Shown: positions 35,145 to 44,935 of the stretch, in pieces
How positions within the stretch are numbered: position 1 is the stretch's first letter
How the letters are laid out: every line of letters begins with the position of its first letter
Assembly: GCA_965247735.1 (NCBI GenBank)
Contig: CBDFHN010000002.1
Location: 4,526,001 to 4,590,000 of the forward strand
Length of the DNA stretch: 64,000 nucleotides
Reading direction: 5' to 3'
Source: JAOXRU01 sp965247735
GTDB lineage: Bacteria; Bacteroidota; Bacteroidia; Flavobacteriales; Flavobacteriaceae
Notes under the pieces: generated by a model
What the model was told of the DNA's origin: nothing
What the model saw: only the letters and a program-made list of their open reading frames with translations
The model's database searches: none
Position numbers and translations under genes: made by a program

Positions 35145-37565
35145 ATGCGAAGTCATCAATTTATAGGTTTTGTTTTTGCTCTTTTCATTAGTCTTTCTTC
35201 GTATGCACAGAGCGATGTATATGGTATTGTGTATGGTACTAATAAGTTACCATTGTCTTATGTTTCGATTTATGTGCCTGACGCGAATATAGGAGCTACA
35301 AGTGACGATTTTGGAAACTATAAGTTAGAAAATCTTCCTGATGGAAATTATAAAATAGTAGCATCCTTCCTTGGTTTTGCTTCTCAAGAGAAAAACATTG
35401 AATTAACTGGAAGCTCGCTAGAGGTTAATTTTTTACTGACAGAAAACATTAGTCAATTAAAAGAGGTGGTATTAAATGGGAAGAGTAAGTCAGAAGTTTT
35501 ACGAGAAACAGCATATAGGCCTGAAGTTTTAGAATTACAAAATATACAGCAAAGAGCTACACCAGTTATTGCTTTGGTAGGTCAGTTATCTGGTGTTCAT
35601 ATCCGTCAACAAGGCGGTCTGGGTAGTGATGCCAATATTATGATTAACGGCGTCTCTGGAAAAGGAATTAAAACTTTTATAGATGGCATACCATTAGATT
35701 TTTTAGGAAAAGGCTATGATCTAAAAAATATTTCTCCCAATCTTATTAAACAGATTGAAGTTTATAAAGGAGTGACACCTATATCTTTTGGTTCTGATGC
35801 ATTAGGTGGTGTTGTAAATATAGAAACTCAAAATAGATATGAAGATTATGTAGATGTATCTTATACAGTAGGTTCTTGGAATACACATCAACTTGGATTG
35901 GGGCTGAAAAAATATTTGAATAGTAACAAAACTCAATATCTACAATTAGACGGATACTTTAATTATTCTGACAATGATTATTGGATGGATGATGTAGATA
36001 TTGTTGTAGATGAGTTAAATAATACAAAAAAGGGAAGAGCCAAACGTTTTAATGATCAGTACAGATCCCATTTAGTTCGTTTACAGTATGGTTTTCAACA
36101 GGTTTCTTGGGCAGATGATTTTAAGTTTTTACTTAGTACTTCTTTAGTAGACAAAGAGTGGCAACATGGGATTACAGCAATAATACCCTGGGGAGAGGTA
36201 ATTAGCCAGAATAAAGATATTAACAGTTTGGTTTCTTGGCGAAAGAATAGTTTTCAAGACAAATTTTTATTTTCAATAACTGCCGGATACAATCAGATAA
36301 ATTCAAAATTTGTAGATGTTGCCTCTAAAACTTACTATTGGGATGGATCGTTTACACCAAAAGTACTTAAGGGGGAAAGTGGTTTTTACCTTAACGGACG
36401 GACACCAAATATTACTACAGATGTTTTTTTTGCAAGAGGAAATACCAACTACAAAATAAACAATAAGTACACACTTAATTTTACAGGGCTAGTTTCTTCC
36501 TCAGAATTAAAAGGATCAGATACTGCAGGAACCGCTAGTTTTAAAGAAGACTTTTACGCAAATCCACAATCATTTATAAAAACCTTTGCAGGAGTTTCTT
36601 TAGAAAGTCATTGGTTTAGAGATAAGTCTTGGGGTACCCGCCTGAAAAATGGCCAGGTTAATCCCACTGGCGAGAATAAAAGAATTACAAATGTACTTTC
36701 TGGAAAACACTATTGGTTAAAAAGTAAAATAGCAGGACTTAAAGGGGATAATAGTTTTGATACCTACACAGAAAACAATACTAGTTCTTTTGGATTTGGA
36801 GACGTTTTAAAAATAAATTGGCTTTCCAATTTGTCAAGTCATTTTGCCTATGAATATACACTTAGGCTGCCCGATGGAGATGAGCTATTTGGTGATGGTA
36901 TCAATATAGGTCCTAATCCTTATTTAATTCCTGAAAGAAATCATAATCTAAATATTGGTATTCAATACAAGTTCTTAGAGGAAAAAGTGAAACTAGATAT
37001 CAATGGATTTTATAGAGAAACTAAAAATGCCATCTTTTTAAATGCCATTTCTAGAGGACTCTCGGGGTATTTTAACTTATTAGAAACAAGCGGTTCTGGA
37101 GTAGAAGTCTCTGTAAAAAGTACTCCTATAGCTAAATTTGGAGTTTTTGGTAATGCTACTTGGCAGAAAATAACATTAAAAGAACCAGACTCATATGGCC
37201 AGATAGAAAAACGTCATATAGGTTCTAGAATACCCAACAGCCCCTATTTGTTTGCAAATATTGGAGCTAGCTATAAAATTGCTGATCTTTTTTTAAAAGA
37301 GAGCTCCTTAGAGTTTTCTTATAATGGAAGTTATGTACATGAGTTTTTTAGGTCTTGGGAAAATGATGCTATCAATGATCCCAATAAGGCAAAGACACCA
37401 ACACAATTTTTGCATAATACAAGCATAGGTTATGTATTCCCCAATTACAAATACAGCTTGTTTTTGGAGTGTAGAAATTTAACAGACCAAAAAGCCTATG
37501 ACAATTTTATGGTACAAAAACCAGGGCGGAGTTTTTACCTAAAATTAAGAATGTTTATCAATTAA
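35145..37565 (+). CDS. TonB-dependent outer membrane receptor
   Basis: The 806-residue protein has a signal peptide ending near SSYAQ and a carboxypeptidase-like regulatory domain (about 24-110, GTNKLPLSYVSIYVPD). A plug domain (about 125-225) carries LVGQLSGVHIRQQGGLGSDANI, a typical plug motif, and GVTPISFGSDALGGVVNIET. The 22-stranded barrel ends in LKLRMFIN. The length fits siderophore or metal-chelate receptors rather than SusC. With the divergent AraC gene and the downstream DUF4374 lipoprotein it resembles iron-siderophore uptake loci of Bacteroidota, but the ligand cannot be read from the sequence. Confidence 0.9.
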   Translation: MRSHQFIGFVFALFISLSSYAQSDVYGIVYGTNKLPLSYVSIYVPDANIGATSDDFGNYKLENLPDGNYKIVASFLGFASQEKNIELTGSSLEVNFLLTENISQLKEVVLNGKSKSEVLRETAYRPEVLELQNIQQRATPVIALVGQLSGVHIRQQGGLGSDANIMINGVSGKGIKTFIDGIPLDFLGKGYDLKNISPNLIKQIEVYKGVTPISFGSDALGGVVNIETQNRYEDYVDVSYTVGSWNTHQLGLGLKKYLNSNKTQYLQLDGYFNYSDNDYWMDDVDIVVDELNNTKKGRAKRFNDQYRSHLVRLQYGFQQVSWADDFKFLLSTSLVDKEWQHGITAIIPWGEVISQNKDINSLVSWRKNSFQDKFLFSITAGYNQINSKFVDVASKTYYWDGSFTPKVLKGESGFYLNGRTPNITTDVFFARGNTNYKINNKYTLNFTGLVSSSELKGSDTAGTASFKEDFYANPQSFIKTFAGVSLESHWFRDKSWGTRLKNGQVNPTGENKRITNVLSGKHYWLKSKIAGLKGDNSFDTYTENNTSSFGFGDVLKINWLSNLSSHFAYEYTLRLPDGDELFGDGINIGPNPYLIPERNHNLNIGIQYKFLEEKVKLDINGFYRETKNAIFLNAISRGLSGYFNLLETSGSGVEVSVKSTPIAKFGVFGNATWQKITLKEPDSYGQIEKRHIGSRIPNSPYLFANIGASYKIADLFLKESSLEFSYNGSYVHEFFRSWENDAINDPNKAKTPTQFLHNTSIGYVFPNYKYSLFLECRNLTDQKAYDNFMVQKPGRSFYLKLRMFIN

Positions 37566-37584
37566 TTATTAAATATAAAGTAAA

Positions 37585-38871
37585 ATGAAGAAACTAGTTA
37601 ACTGTTTAGGCACTGTATCTATGGTGCTGATTTTGTTATCATCTTGTAGTAACGATGATGATAGTCCAGAACCTAATAAAAAAGAAGAGAAAAATAATTA
37701 TGCGTTGTTTAGTTTTGTTCAAGGGAGTAGCTATATTTTTAATTATTACCTACAACCTATAAAAGAATTAGATGGTGAAGCATCTTATGACAATGAATCT
37801 GCTATCGAAATTGCTACAGAAACAATGGCTGGAGTATATGAATTTGAAAGTGATTTTTATACAACTGCTTATGCCGCTCCACAAAGTATAGAAAAATGGT
37901 CTTATAGTGAGGTCGATAAAAAGTTTGTGAACGCTGGAGAAATAAGTACTATAGAAATTGGATATTCTGGTGCCCCATGTTTTAAAGATAAAAACACTGC
38001 TTTTGTAGGTGGTCCTTCTAGTCAAAAACTATTGATTTTTGACCCTGCAACAATGAAAAAAACTGGAGCTATAGATTTTAGTGGCATATCTAGATCTGGT
38101 GAAGTAACAAATTTTCCAGAAGCAGGAAAAAAGATAAATATTGAGGTGCCAACTGAAATGATTATTAGTGGAAATTACCTTTTTGTTGGCTTTTTTCTGC
38201 TAAATACAATGGAGCCGTATGTTCCTGCATCAGATACAGCAGATATGCTAGTTATAGACTTAACTAAGGTGGATGCTAATTCTTCTGATAACTCTAATGC
38301 AGTTGTTAAGTGGATTTCTAGTGATAAAGGAGTTAGTGTAGGTTCTTGGCATGCTGGTTTTGGAGCTAAATTTTTGGTTGAAGATGAAAATAAAGATATC
38401 TATATTCTTTGCCATAACTTTTGGGGAGGATTAGACATAGGAAAGCCTAATTGTATTCTTAGAATTAAAAAAGGAGAAACAGATTTTGATCCAGATTATT
38501 ATTTTGATTTGGAAAGTGCAAGTAGAGGTAAGGGCAACCCAGTCTTAAACTTAGAATATGTTGGGAATGGAAATTTCTTTGGTAGTTCTAACGACCCATC
38601 TGCTATTAACCCTGATGATCCTTTGTCTTATTATCAAGATCCAATCTCACAATGGTACCGATTTAATTTATATACAAAAACTGCAAAACTGGTAAGTGAT
38701 GAGTATACTAGAGGATCTGTAAATGCTATAACCTATAGTGAAAACGGAAAGGTTTATATCCCTTATCAAAGCAAAACAGAAGCACATATTAAGGAAATAG
38801 ATATTGAAAGTTTAAAAAGTAAAAAAATGTTTACTACCGCAAGTCCTTCTTTTATCAAAAAAATAAGATAA
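37585..38871 (+). CDS. DUF4374-type lipoprotein
   Basis: The 428-residue lipoprotein (LLSSCSNDDD, Cys21) is rich in beta strands and repeats of a propeller type. DUF4374 proteins are regularly encoded just after TonB-dependent receptors and AraC regulators in Bacteroidota and are thought to bind the same ligand (siderophore or haem-like). It lies 19 bases after the receptor gene, in the same operon. A hairpin at 38884-38911 follows. The family assignment is from overall pattern and context and I could not check it by search. Confidence 0.7.
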   Translation: MKKLVNCLGTVSMVLILLSSCSNDDDSPEPNKKEEKNNYALFSFVQGSSYIFNYYLQPIKELDGEASYDNESAIEIATETMAGVYEFESDFYTTAYAAPQSIEKWSYSEVDKKFVNAGEISTIEIGYSGAPCFKDKNTAFVGGPSSQKLLIFDPATMKKTGAIDFSGISRSGEVTNFPEAGKKINIEVPTEMIISGNYLFVGFFLLNTMEPYVPASDTADMLVIDLTKVDANSSDNSNAVVKWISSDKGVSVGSWHAGFGAKFLVEDENKDIYILCHNFWGGLDIGKPNCILRIKKGETDFDPDYYFDLESASRGKGNPVLNLEYVGNGNFFGSSNDPSAINPDDPLSYYQDPISQWYRFNLYTKTAKLVSDEYTRGSVNAITYSENGKVYIPYQSKTEAHIKEIDIESLKSKKMFTTASPSFIKKIR

Positions 38872-39192
38872 GCAACTTTTAAAAAGAATGGAAACTATGT
38901 TTTCCATTCTTCCCACCAGTGGGTTTAACAACTGTCCTTATTGCTATTAGGATGTCTCTAATATAAAAGTATTTTCAAAGGCATACCTCGTGCCCCTGCT
39001 CGTGCCACCCAGGCGGGCTTGAGTAGAGGTTGTTGATTAAAAAATAGCAGTACATCTTATCCGGTCTTTATTGGCAATGTTTTTTTGTTTTATTACTATT
39101 AAAATCATTTAAAACCCTCGATTATAGACGCACCGTTAATGAGCGTTTACCAAAAAAACTAATGATAACCCTATAAATTAAATTAAATTAAA
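38872..39192. other. Intergenic region with hairpins and a GC-rich block
   Basis: These 321 bases hold two hairpins. One is an 11-bp stem (38884-38894 with 38901-38911); the other is a small CCCAC/GTGGG stem right after. A GC-rich block at about 38981-39030 contains CTCGTGCC twice, eight bases plus a four-base spacer apart. The rest is AT-rich with no gene. The first hairpin has no T run but could end the receptor transcript. Confidence 0.5.
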
Positions 39193-39786
39193 ATGAAAAC
39201 ATATAAGATACTATTATTACTAATAACCTTTGTCTTTAGTACCGCATGTAGTTCTGATAATGACGAATCACCTAAGTATCAATTAAAAAACGCTACAAAT
39301 AGTGTGGCATGGACGGCTTATAAAACCGCTGAAAAAGTTCCAGTAGTAGGAAGTTTTAAAACAATTAATATAGTTTCAAATTCAGAAGGAAACACTATTG
39401 AAGAAGTAATTGAGGGTGCAGAATTTTCATTACCTATAGCTGATTTATTAATTAGTGGAAAAGAATATAATGTCATCAACTTCTTTTTTGGTGTTATGGC
39501 TAATCCAAATACAATTACTGGTAAAATACATTTAACAGATGATAAAAGCGGATTTATAGCACTAACTATAGGCGATGTTACTGAGAAGCTTATGTTCGAT
39601 TATACCATAAAGGAGCAAAAATTGACACTCACTGCTACTCTGTATTTAGATAAATGGAAAGTTGAAAAAGCTTTAGAATCATTAAATACGGTTTGTAAGT
39701 TGGTACATAGTGGAAGTGATGGTGTTGCAAAAGTTTGGAATGATGTTGCTATTACTGCCAATATCGACTTTAACGAAAGCAATTAA
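39193..39786 (+). CDS. YceI-like lipoprotein
   Basis: The 197-residue lipoprotein (STACSSDND, Cys19) has a domain resembling YceI, the lipocalin-like fold that binds isoprenoid-type lipids. Typical parts are VAWTAYKTAEKVPVVGSFK near the N-terminus and ITGKIHLT and LTATLYLDKW later. Flavobacterial YceI-like lipoproteins are common and their ligand is mostly unknown. It lies 30 bases upstream of the ABC ATPase gene, so it may belong to the same transcript and serve the exporter as a periplasmic partner. That link is inferred from spacing only. Confidence 0.7.
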   Translation: MKTYKILLLLITFVFSTACSSDNDESPKYQLKNATNSVAWTAYKTAEKVPVVGSFKTINIVSNSEGNTIEEVIEGAEFSLPIADLLISGKEYNVINFFFGVMANPNTITGKIHLTDDKSGFIALTIGDVTEKLMFDYTIKEQKLTLTATLYLDKWKVEKALESLNTVCKLVHSGSDGVAKVWNDVAITANIDFNESN

Positions 39787-39816
39787 ATAGAAGGATAATT
39801 GTAAAATAGTAAAAAG

Positions 39817-40716
39817 ATGAAACTTGAAATAAAAAATATATCAAAAACCTATAGTAATAAAGTAAAAGCTCTACAAGAAGTATCGCTTACAATAGAAAAA
39901 GGAATGTTTGGTCTTTTAGGGCAAAATGGAGCAGGTAAATCTACACTAATGCGTACTATTGCTACACTTCAAGACCCAGACAAAGGCAGTATTTTTTTTA
40001 ATGATATTGATGTTCTTAATACTCCACATGAGGTACGTAAGGTACTTGGTTATTTACCTCAAGATTTTGGTGTGTATCCCAACGTAAATGCTTATGAAAT
40101 GTTAATGCATTTAGCAGATATGAAAGGAATCAATTCTAAAAGTGACAGAAAAGCCATTGTGGAATCCTTATTACAAAAAGTGAATTTATGGGATTCTAGA
40201 AAAAATAAACTTGGCGGGTATTCTGGGGGAATGAAACAACGTTTTGGTATAGCTCAAGCCTTACTTAACGATCCTAAACTGATTATTGTAGATGAGCCAA
40301 CAGCTGGTTTAGACCCAATGGAACGCAACCGATTTTACAATCTACTTTCTGAATTGAGTGCCGATAAAATTGTAATACTATCTACACATATTGTAGAAGA
40401 TGTTAGTACACTTTGTAATGATATGGCTATTATTGGAAATGGTAAAGTACTATTAACAGGGAAACCAGAGGTATTAGAAAATTCATTAGAAGGTAAACTT
40501 TGGGAGCTGGAAATTGATAAAAGCGAATTGGCAAATTATCAAGCAGCGTATTTGGTTATATCTAACCGATTTCACTTAGGTAAAATGAAAATTACTGTAG
40601 TGTCTGACAGCCAACCAAAGCATAATTTTTCTGCTAAGACTCCAACGCTAGAAGATGTATACTTTTATGAAATTCAACCCAATAAGTTAACTTCAAAAGT
40701 CTTGAGTTATGTTTAA
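39817..40716 (+). CDS. ABC transporter ATP-binding protein
   Basis: The 299-residue ATPase has Walker A GQNGAGKST (about residues 36-44), signature LGGYSGGMKQR, Walker B LIIVDEPTAGLD and the switch histidine in ILSTHIVEDV. The sequence is of the CcmA/NatA/DrrA group, which power exporters with separate permease chains. The stop codon overlaps the start of the permease gene by 8 bases, so the two are translationally coupled. The substrate is unknown. The neighbouring siderophore-type receptor could indicate export of a metal ligand or detoxification, but this is speculative. Confidence 0.9.
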   Translation: MKLEIKNISKTYSNKVKALQEVSLTIEKGMFGLLGQNGAGKSTLMRTIATLQDPDKGSIFFNDIDVLNTPHEVRKVLGYLPQDFGVYPNVNAYEMLMHLADMKGINSKSDRKAIVESLLQKVNLWDSRKNKLGGYSGGMKQRFGIAQALLNDPKLIIVDEPTAGLDPMERNRFYNLLSELSADKIVILSTHIVEDVSTLCNDMAIIGNGKVLLTGKPEVLENSLEGKLWELEIDKSELANYQAAYLVISNRFHLGKMKITVVSDSQPKHNFSAKTPTLEDVYFYEIQPNKLTSKVLSYV

Positions 40717-43700
40717 AAAAATAATTTTATTTGAGATAAATAGCCGCATTAAAACACCTGTATTTTACTTATGTGTTGTGTTAATGTTATTTCAAGCCAT
40801 TATTTTAACCAAAGGCATCTATGATTATTATATAACTGAAGCAATTCTTATAAATTCATCCACTGTATTATACAAAAATTTTACTGGTGGTGGTATGTTA
40901 TATATAATTGTGATTGCTGTAATAACAGGGGCGGTTCTCTATAGAGATATAGAGTATAAAACTGCAGAAACTATTTATACGTTTCCCATAAATGAGAAAA
41001 AATTTTTCATTGGAAAATTTTTAGCCGCATTTATAATAAATATTATGGTGACTTTTGGTTTTGTAATTGGTATGTTTTTATTACCGTATTCGGGTATTGG
41101 AAAGCCAGAAGATTTTGGAGCACCACCCATATTGCAGATGGTTCAAGCTTATTTTTTACTGTTGCTTCCTAATATTTTTATACTTACAGCTGCATGTTTT
41201 ATTCCATTAGTACTTACTAGAAAAATGGCAAGCAGTTATTTGGGGATTTTAATGGTTACTATTCTCTTTATCATTCTTGAAGGAGTAAGTCATACTGCTA
41301 CTAATATTGGTATTATAGAAATTCTAGATCCTTTTGCCTATGTCTATGTAGCTGAAGCTTTGGATACCGTACCTACACATTTAAAGAACACTACTTTTTT
41401 ACCTTTTAGGCCTAATTTTTTCATCAATAAAATATTGTGGTTGTCACTTACTTTTATCGGTTTGTTTTGGGCATATAAGCGCTTTTCATTTTCTTATTTT
41501 ATTCAGAAAAAATCATCAAAAGAAAAGGTAGAAACCACAAATAATATAAACAAATCTGTTTTAAAATTAACTCCTTCTACTTTCCCTAAAGTGAAATTGA
41601 ACCATACAACTTCTGCCTATATCTCTAAATTCTTTAGATTGGCAAAACTAGAATTCATGAACCTGGTACGTCCCAAGAGTTTTAGAATTATTTTTGGTAT
41701 TGTTGTACTACTTTTTCTTTTGCAAAACTTTTTGTTTAATGCTTCTCATTATATAGGCGCTGAACAACCGCTAACTACTATTATGACTGTTAATAGAATT
41801 ATACTAGGAGCATTCATTGTTATATTGGTACTAATTTGGACAGGAGAATTAATTTTTAAAGAAAAAACCACCAACCTATGGCAAATAACAGATACCCTTC
41901 CGCTGCCTATTTGGGTGAGGTTATTATCAAAATACGTTGCAATGGCAGGCGTATCCTTATGTCTAGGATTTGGTATAATTCTCGCAGGCCTCCTTACTCA
42001 AGTTGTTAAAGGGTATTTCAATTTTGAAATTGGGCTCTATATAGAAGATGTTTTGGGTTATAAATGGGGATGGCTCAATTATTTAACATTGATTACACTT
42101 CCATTTTTTATTGCTGCTCTAACTGGAAATCGTTTTTTAACACATATTTTATCTATAGGAATTTTCATCTTTTCTATTATTGCATTCGATATAGGAGTTA
42201 TTGAAGACCATCGTTTAGGAGTATTAATAGGTATTCCTGGATTAGAAGATTATTCAGAAATTAGTGGATATGGGATATTTTCAACAGCTTCTTTTTGGTT
42301 TTTCTGCTTATGGAGTAGCTTAGCCATATTTTTTCTGTTTGGGGCTATTTATTTTTGGAGACGAGGTGTTAAAAACGATTTTATTAAAAAAATAAGTTTT
42401 AGAGGAGAACAACTAAATTGGGTGGGTAAATTTATAGCCCTATCGTCCTTGATTTTATTTTTTGTACTTCAATCTTTTATTGCCAAAAACATAAATGGAA
42501 ATTTTAAAACCTTGGCAGAGGAAGAATTTAAACAAGCCGATTATGAGAAAAGATATAAAAACCTTGAGATTTATCCTCAACCAATTATACAAAACATAGA
42601 GGCTAAGGTAGATTTGTTTCCTCAAGATAGAAAGGTGAGCTATAAGGCTACACTTTTACTTGAAAATGAAAGTAATGCTGCTATAGATAGTTTGTATATA
42701 AATCTAACTAATTTTACAATAATAGAAGAAATACGTATTGATAATACGGTTTTAACACCAGTGTGGGAAGATACAGAGCATAATATTTATGGCTATTACC
42801 TGCCTAAGACTCTAATGCCTTCTGGTGAAATAGAATTTCAGATAATGGCAACTAAGCAATACCAAGGTTTTTCTACTGTAGATCCGCAAGAAGATTTGGC
42901 AACCAATGGCTTAGTTTTAAAGCGCGATTTATTTCCGTTTTTTGGTTACAATTCAAAAAAAGAATTGGATGAAAATAAAAAAAGGAGAAATAACGACTTA
43001 GAGAGGATTGTATCTAAAATGCCAAGTATTACAGATAGTATGGCTTTAAAACAGAATTACTTTTCTATAGATGCACATAGAGTAACAGCTAAGCTAATAA
43101 TAAGTACTTCAGGAGACCAACAAGTAGTAACAAGTGGTAAAACGGTTAAGAAATGGGCTAAAGATGATAGAAATTATGTAAATATTGAAATTAATGATTC
43201 ATCAAGTTTTGAAATGTATATTGCCTCGGCTTTCTATACTAAAAATAGTCAGGTATTGGAAGGTATAGATACCAATTTTTGGTATAAAGAATCTCATCAT
43301 TTTAATATTGATATATATAAAGATGCAGTTGCTTATGGATTACAGTATATAAATACTCATTTTGGGACATATTTTTATAAAGAATTGAATATTGCTGAAA
43401 TTCCGTATTATGGAAAATCATTTTATAGCAGTCCAAACTTAATTTTAATTTCAGAAAAAGAAGGATGGCGAGCAGATACAAGTTTAGAAAAAGTAGAAAG
43501 TTACATATACTTTTCAGTAATTACTCAACTTGTAAAACAACAATTGTTGAGCTATAATGAAATAGCTAATGTGCAAGGAGTAAATATGATAACTATTGCA
43601 TTAGCACAAGCAATTGCACTACAGGCAGTACAAGAAAAATATGGTAAGGAAATTATTGATTCGTATTTAGAAACAAAACACAATAGTTATCAAAAAGAAA

Positions 43701-43960
43701 AAGGGAATGAAGCGAATATGGAACCCCCATTAATTTATGCAGATGGATCCGATTATTTAGAGCCTAATAAAGGAGTGATAGCTTTGTTTTCTTTAAGTAG
43801 TCATATTGGGTTTAAATTGTTTAACCAAACTGTTTACAATTGTATAAAGACGAATTCAAATCGTCCCATTGTTTTTAAAGATATGTATCAACAGTTATTA
43901 AAAGTAGTACCCGATACTAAAAAGGAAGAAGTTAAAAGAGCTTTTGAAAAAGTAGAGTAA
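40709..43960 (+). CDS. ABC permease fused to a degenerate M1-aminopeptidase-like domain
   Basis: The 1083-residue protein has two sets of about six membrane segments (residues 15-250 and 315-590) forming the exporter permease. A large C-terminal region (about 600-1080) resembles the beta-sandwich and catalytic part of M1 aminopeptidases. In the M1 family zinc is held by HExxH plus a downstream Glu; no HExxH occurs anywhere in this protein. The corresponding place reads VITQLVKQQLL, so peptidase activity is unlikely and the domain may bind a peptide or act as a gate. ABC permease/M1 fusions are known in Bacteroidota. The gene overlaps the ATPase gene by 8 bases. Confidence 0.8.
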   Translation: MFKKIILFEINSRIKTPVFYLCVVLMLFQAIILTKGIYDYYITEAILINSSTVLYKNFTGGGMLYIIVIAVITGAVLYRDIEYKTAETIYTFPINEKKFFIGKFLAAFIINIMVTFGFVIGMFLLPYSGIGKPEDFGAPPILQMVQAYFLLLLPNIFILTAACFIPLVLTRKMASSYLGILMVTILFIILEGVSHTATNIGIIEILDPFAYVYVAEALDTVPTHLKNTTFLPFRPNFFINKILWLSLTFIGLFWAYKRFSFSYFIQKKSSKEKVETTNNINKSVLKLTPSTFPKVKLNHTTSAYISKFFRLAKLEFMNLVRPKSFRIIFGIVVLLFLLQNFLFNASHYIGAEQPLTTIMTVNRIILGAFIVILVLIWTGELIFKEKTTNLWQITDTLPLPIWVRLLSKYVAMAGVSLCLGFGIILAGLLTQVVKGYFNFEIGLYIEDVLGYKWGWLNYLTLITLPFFIAALTGNRFLTHILSIGIFIFSIIAFDIGVIEDHRLGVLIGIPGLEDYSEISGYGIFSTASFWFFCLWSSLAIFFLFGAIYFWRRGVKNDFIKKISFRGEQLNWVGKFIALSSLILFFVLQSFIAKNINGNFKTLAEEEFKQADYEKRYKNLEIYPQPIIQNIEAKVDLFPQDRKVSYKATLLLENESNAAIDSLYINLTNFTIIEEIRIDNTVLTPVWEDTEHNIYGYYLPKTLMPSGEIEFQIMATKQYQGFSTVDPQEDLATNGLVLKRDLFPFFGYNSKKELDENKKRRNNDLERIVSKMPSITDSMALKQNYFSIDAHRVTAKLIISTSGDQQVVTSGKTVKKWAKDDRNYVNIEINDSSSFEMYIASAFYTKNSQVLEGIDTNFWYKESHHFNIDIYKDAVAYGLQYINTHFGTYFYKELNIAEIPYYGKSFYSSPNLILISEKEGWRADTSLEKVESYIYFSVITQLVKQQLLSYNEIANVQGVNMITIALAQAIALQAVQEKYGKEIIDSYLETKHNSYQKEKGNEANMEPPLIYADGSDYLEPNKGVIALFSLSSHIGFKLFNQTVYNCIKTNSNRPIVFKDMYQQLLKVVPDTKKEEVKRAFEKVE

Positions 43961-44301
43961 TCACTTGGTAATTGTTTTTTGACACGGATAATTTGATAAG
44001 AAGATATTTTAATTTGAATATAAAGTGTTAGCACAAGGGGGAGTGCCCAAAAGAAAAATAAATACGTTCTTTTACCTTACAAGATCACCTGTAAAGCGGG
44101 TGGTCTTGTTTCAGTTTTGATATATAGGTAAATGCTAATTTGTTTGCTGTTTATGATACTTTTTTGGATAAAGTAATAGATCTGTTATTAACTAGCTTTT
44201 GTGTCCAAAAAAAATGAATTAAAGAGATGTTTGTTGTGCACATAGTTGCTGTCTTTAAAATTGTTGAATATTTATTGAGACGAAAGAGAAATTAATTAGT
44301 A
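43961..44301. other. Intergenic region after the ABC exporter
   Basis: These 341 bases contain a hairpin at 44079-44109 and otherwise AT-rich sequence. No coding frame or repeat was recognised. It ends at the displaced copy of the sigma-gene segment. Confidence 0.5.
44079..44116 (+). terminator. Terminator-like hairpin after the ABC exporter
   Basis: An 11-bp stem (44079-44089 with 44099-44109, one wobble) and 9-base loop is followed by TTTCAGTTTT. The T run is weak and the hairpin is 118 bases after the stop, so it is only a moderate terminator candidate. Confidence 0.45.
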
Positions 44302-44400
44302 TTACAGAATTTTAGGTGGTGACATTGAAAGAGAAGACATATCGTTTAAACATCCTTTGGCAACGTTCCACATTAGTTCTTCATCTGTTAGCTGGCTCAA
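44302..44400 (-). pseudogene. Truncated copy of the ECF sigma factor gene
   Basis: The frame from TTG at 44400 encodes MSQLTDEELMWNVA, identical to the first 14 residues of the sigma factor at 33095-33625. It then diverges (KGCLNDMSS against QGQLDDMSI) and stops after 32 residues, before sigma region 2 is complete. Regions 2 and 4 are therefore missing and no sigma activity is possible. The upstream sequence, including the putative promoter and TTG start, is copied with only one indel. If transcribed it would yield a short peptide or an RNA sharing the sigma leader. Confidence 0.8.
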
Positions 44401-44515
44401 AGCTTGTTGTGTTTTGTACTTATAAAGATCTAAAAAAAATCTATTAGTACTGTTGGTTTGTATTAAAGACCTGCCAATTTTTAATTGGTTACATCTTGGG
44501 CAGTTTTTTTTAAGT
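44312..44515. repeat. Duplicated segment, copy B
   Basis: Same-orientation copy of 33535-33740, 10.8 kb away. The core 44359-44495 is identical by eye to 33584-33720. A one-base deletion follows (one C fewer), then identity to 44515. The end toward 44312 is diverged, so the duplication is not very recent or the non-selected part decayed. Confidence 0.85.
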
Positions 44516-44618
44516 AGTATTATAGTAGGTGTAGTCAGAAGTGCCAGAGAAGTGTTAACACTAACCAAGGAAAGGTAAAGAAGTAAGTAAAGAATTAATT
44601 AGAATTTCTGATATAAAA

Positions 44619-44855
44619 TTAAACTATGTCTTTTGGCTTTTTCCAAAAATTAAGGCAAATTACTCCTGATAATAGCATTGAAATTAAAATACCTATGATT
44701 ACTGTTGGGTATCCATCATTAGAAATTTTATCCATAGTGAAATCGAAAAAAAGAAAAAGAGAAGCGATGTAGAGTATGTCTATTACAATCTGAATAACCC
44801 AGTACATTCTTCTTCCTTTTTTGGTAAGTTTCTTAAGAAATAATTGATCTAACAT
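44619..44855 (-). CDS. Small two-span membrane protein, unknown function
   Basis: The 78-residue protein has a basic N-terminus (FLKKLTKKGRRMYW) and two hydrophobic segments (about 20-40 and 50-70), and ends in FWKKPKDIV. I recognise no family. It lies alone between the sigma-gene fragment and tRNA-Arg. Coding character is supported by the clear two-helix pattern with positive-inside charges, but the possibility of a remnant of a larger gene remains. Confidence 0.55.
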   Translation of the reverse strand: MLDQLFLKKLTKKGRRMYWVIQIVIDILYIASLFLFFDFTMDKISNDGYPTVIIGILISMLLSGVICLNFWKKPKDIV

Positions 44856-44935
44856 AGCAGGTATTATTGATTAATGTTGTTAAAAAAATGTTTGTATGAG
44901 GTAAAATAAGAAATGTGGTTTATAGTAATAAAAAT

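Noticed and set aside
39817..43960. The ABC exporter as transporter for the GG-leader peptide
   Set aside because: The ATPase is of the two-component CcmA/NatA type without a C39 peptidase domain, and the pair lies 13 kb away.
44404..44568. Reading the 88-codon frame over the duplicated segment as an independent zinc-ribbon protein
   Set aside because: Its middle is the duplicated upstream region of the sigma gene read through; the CPRC motif arises only from a one-base deletion relative to the other copy.
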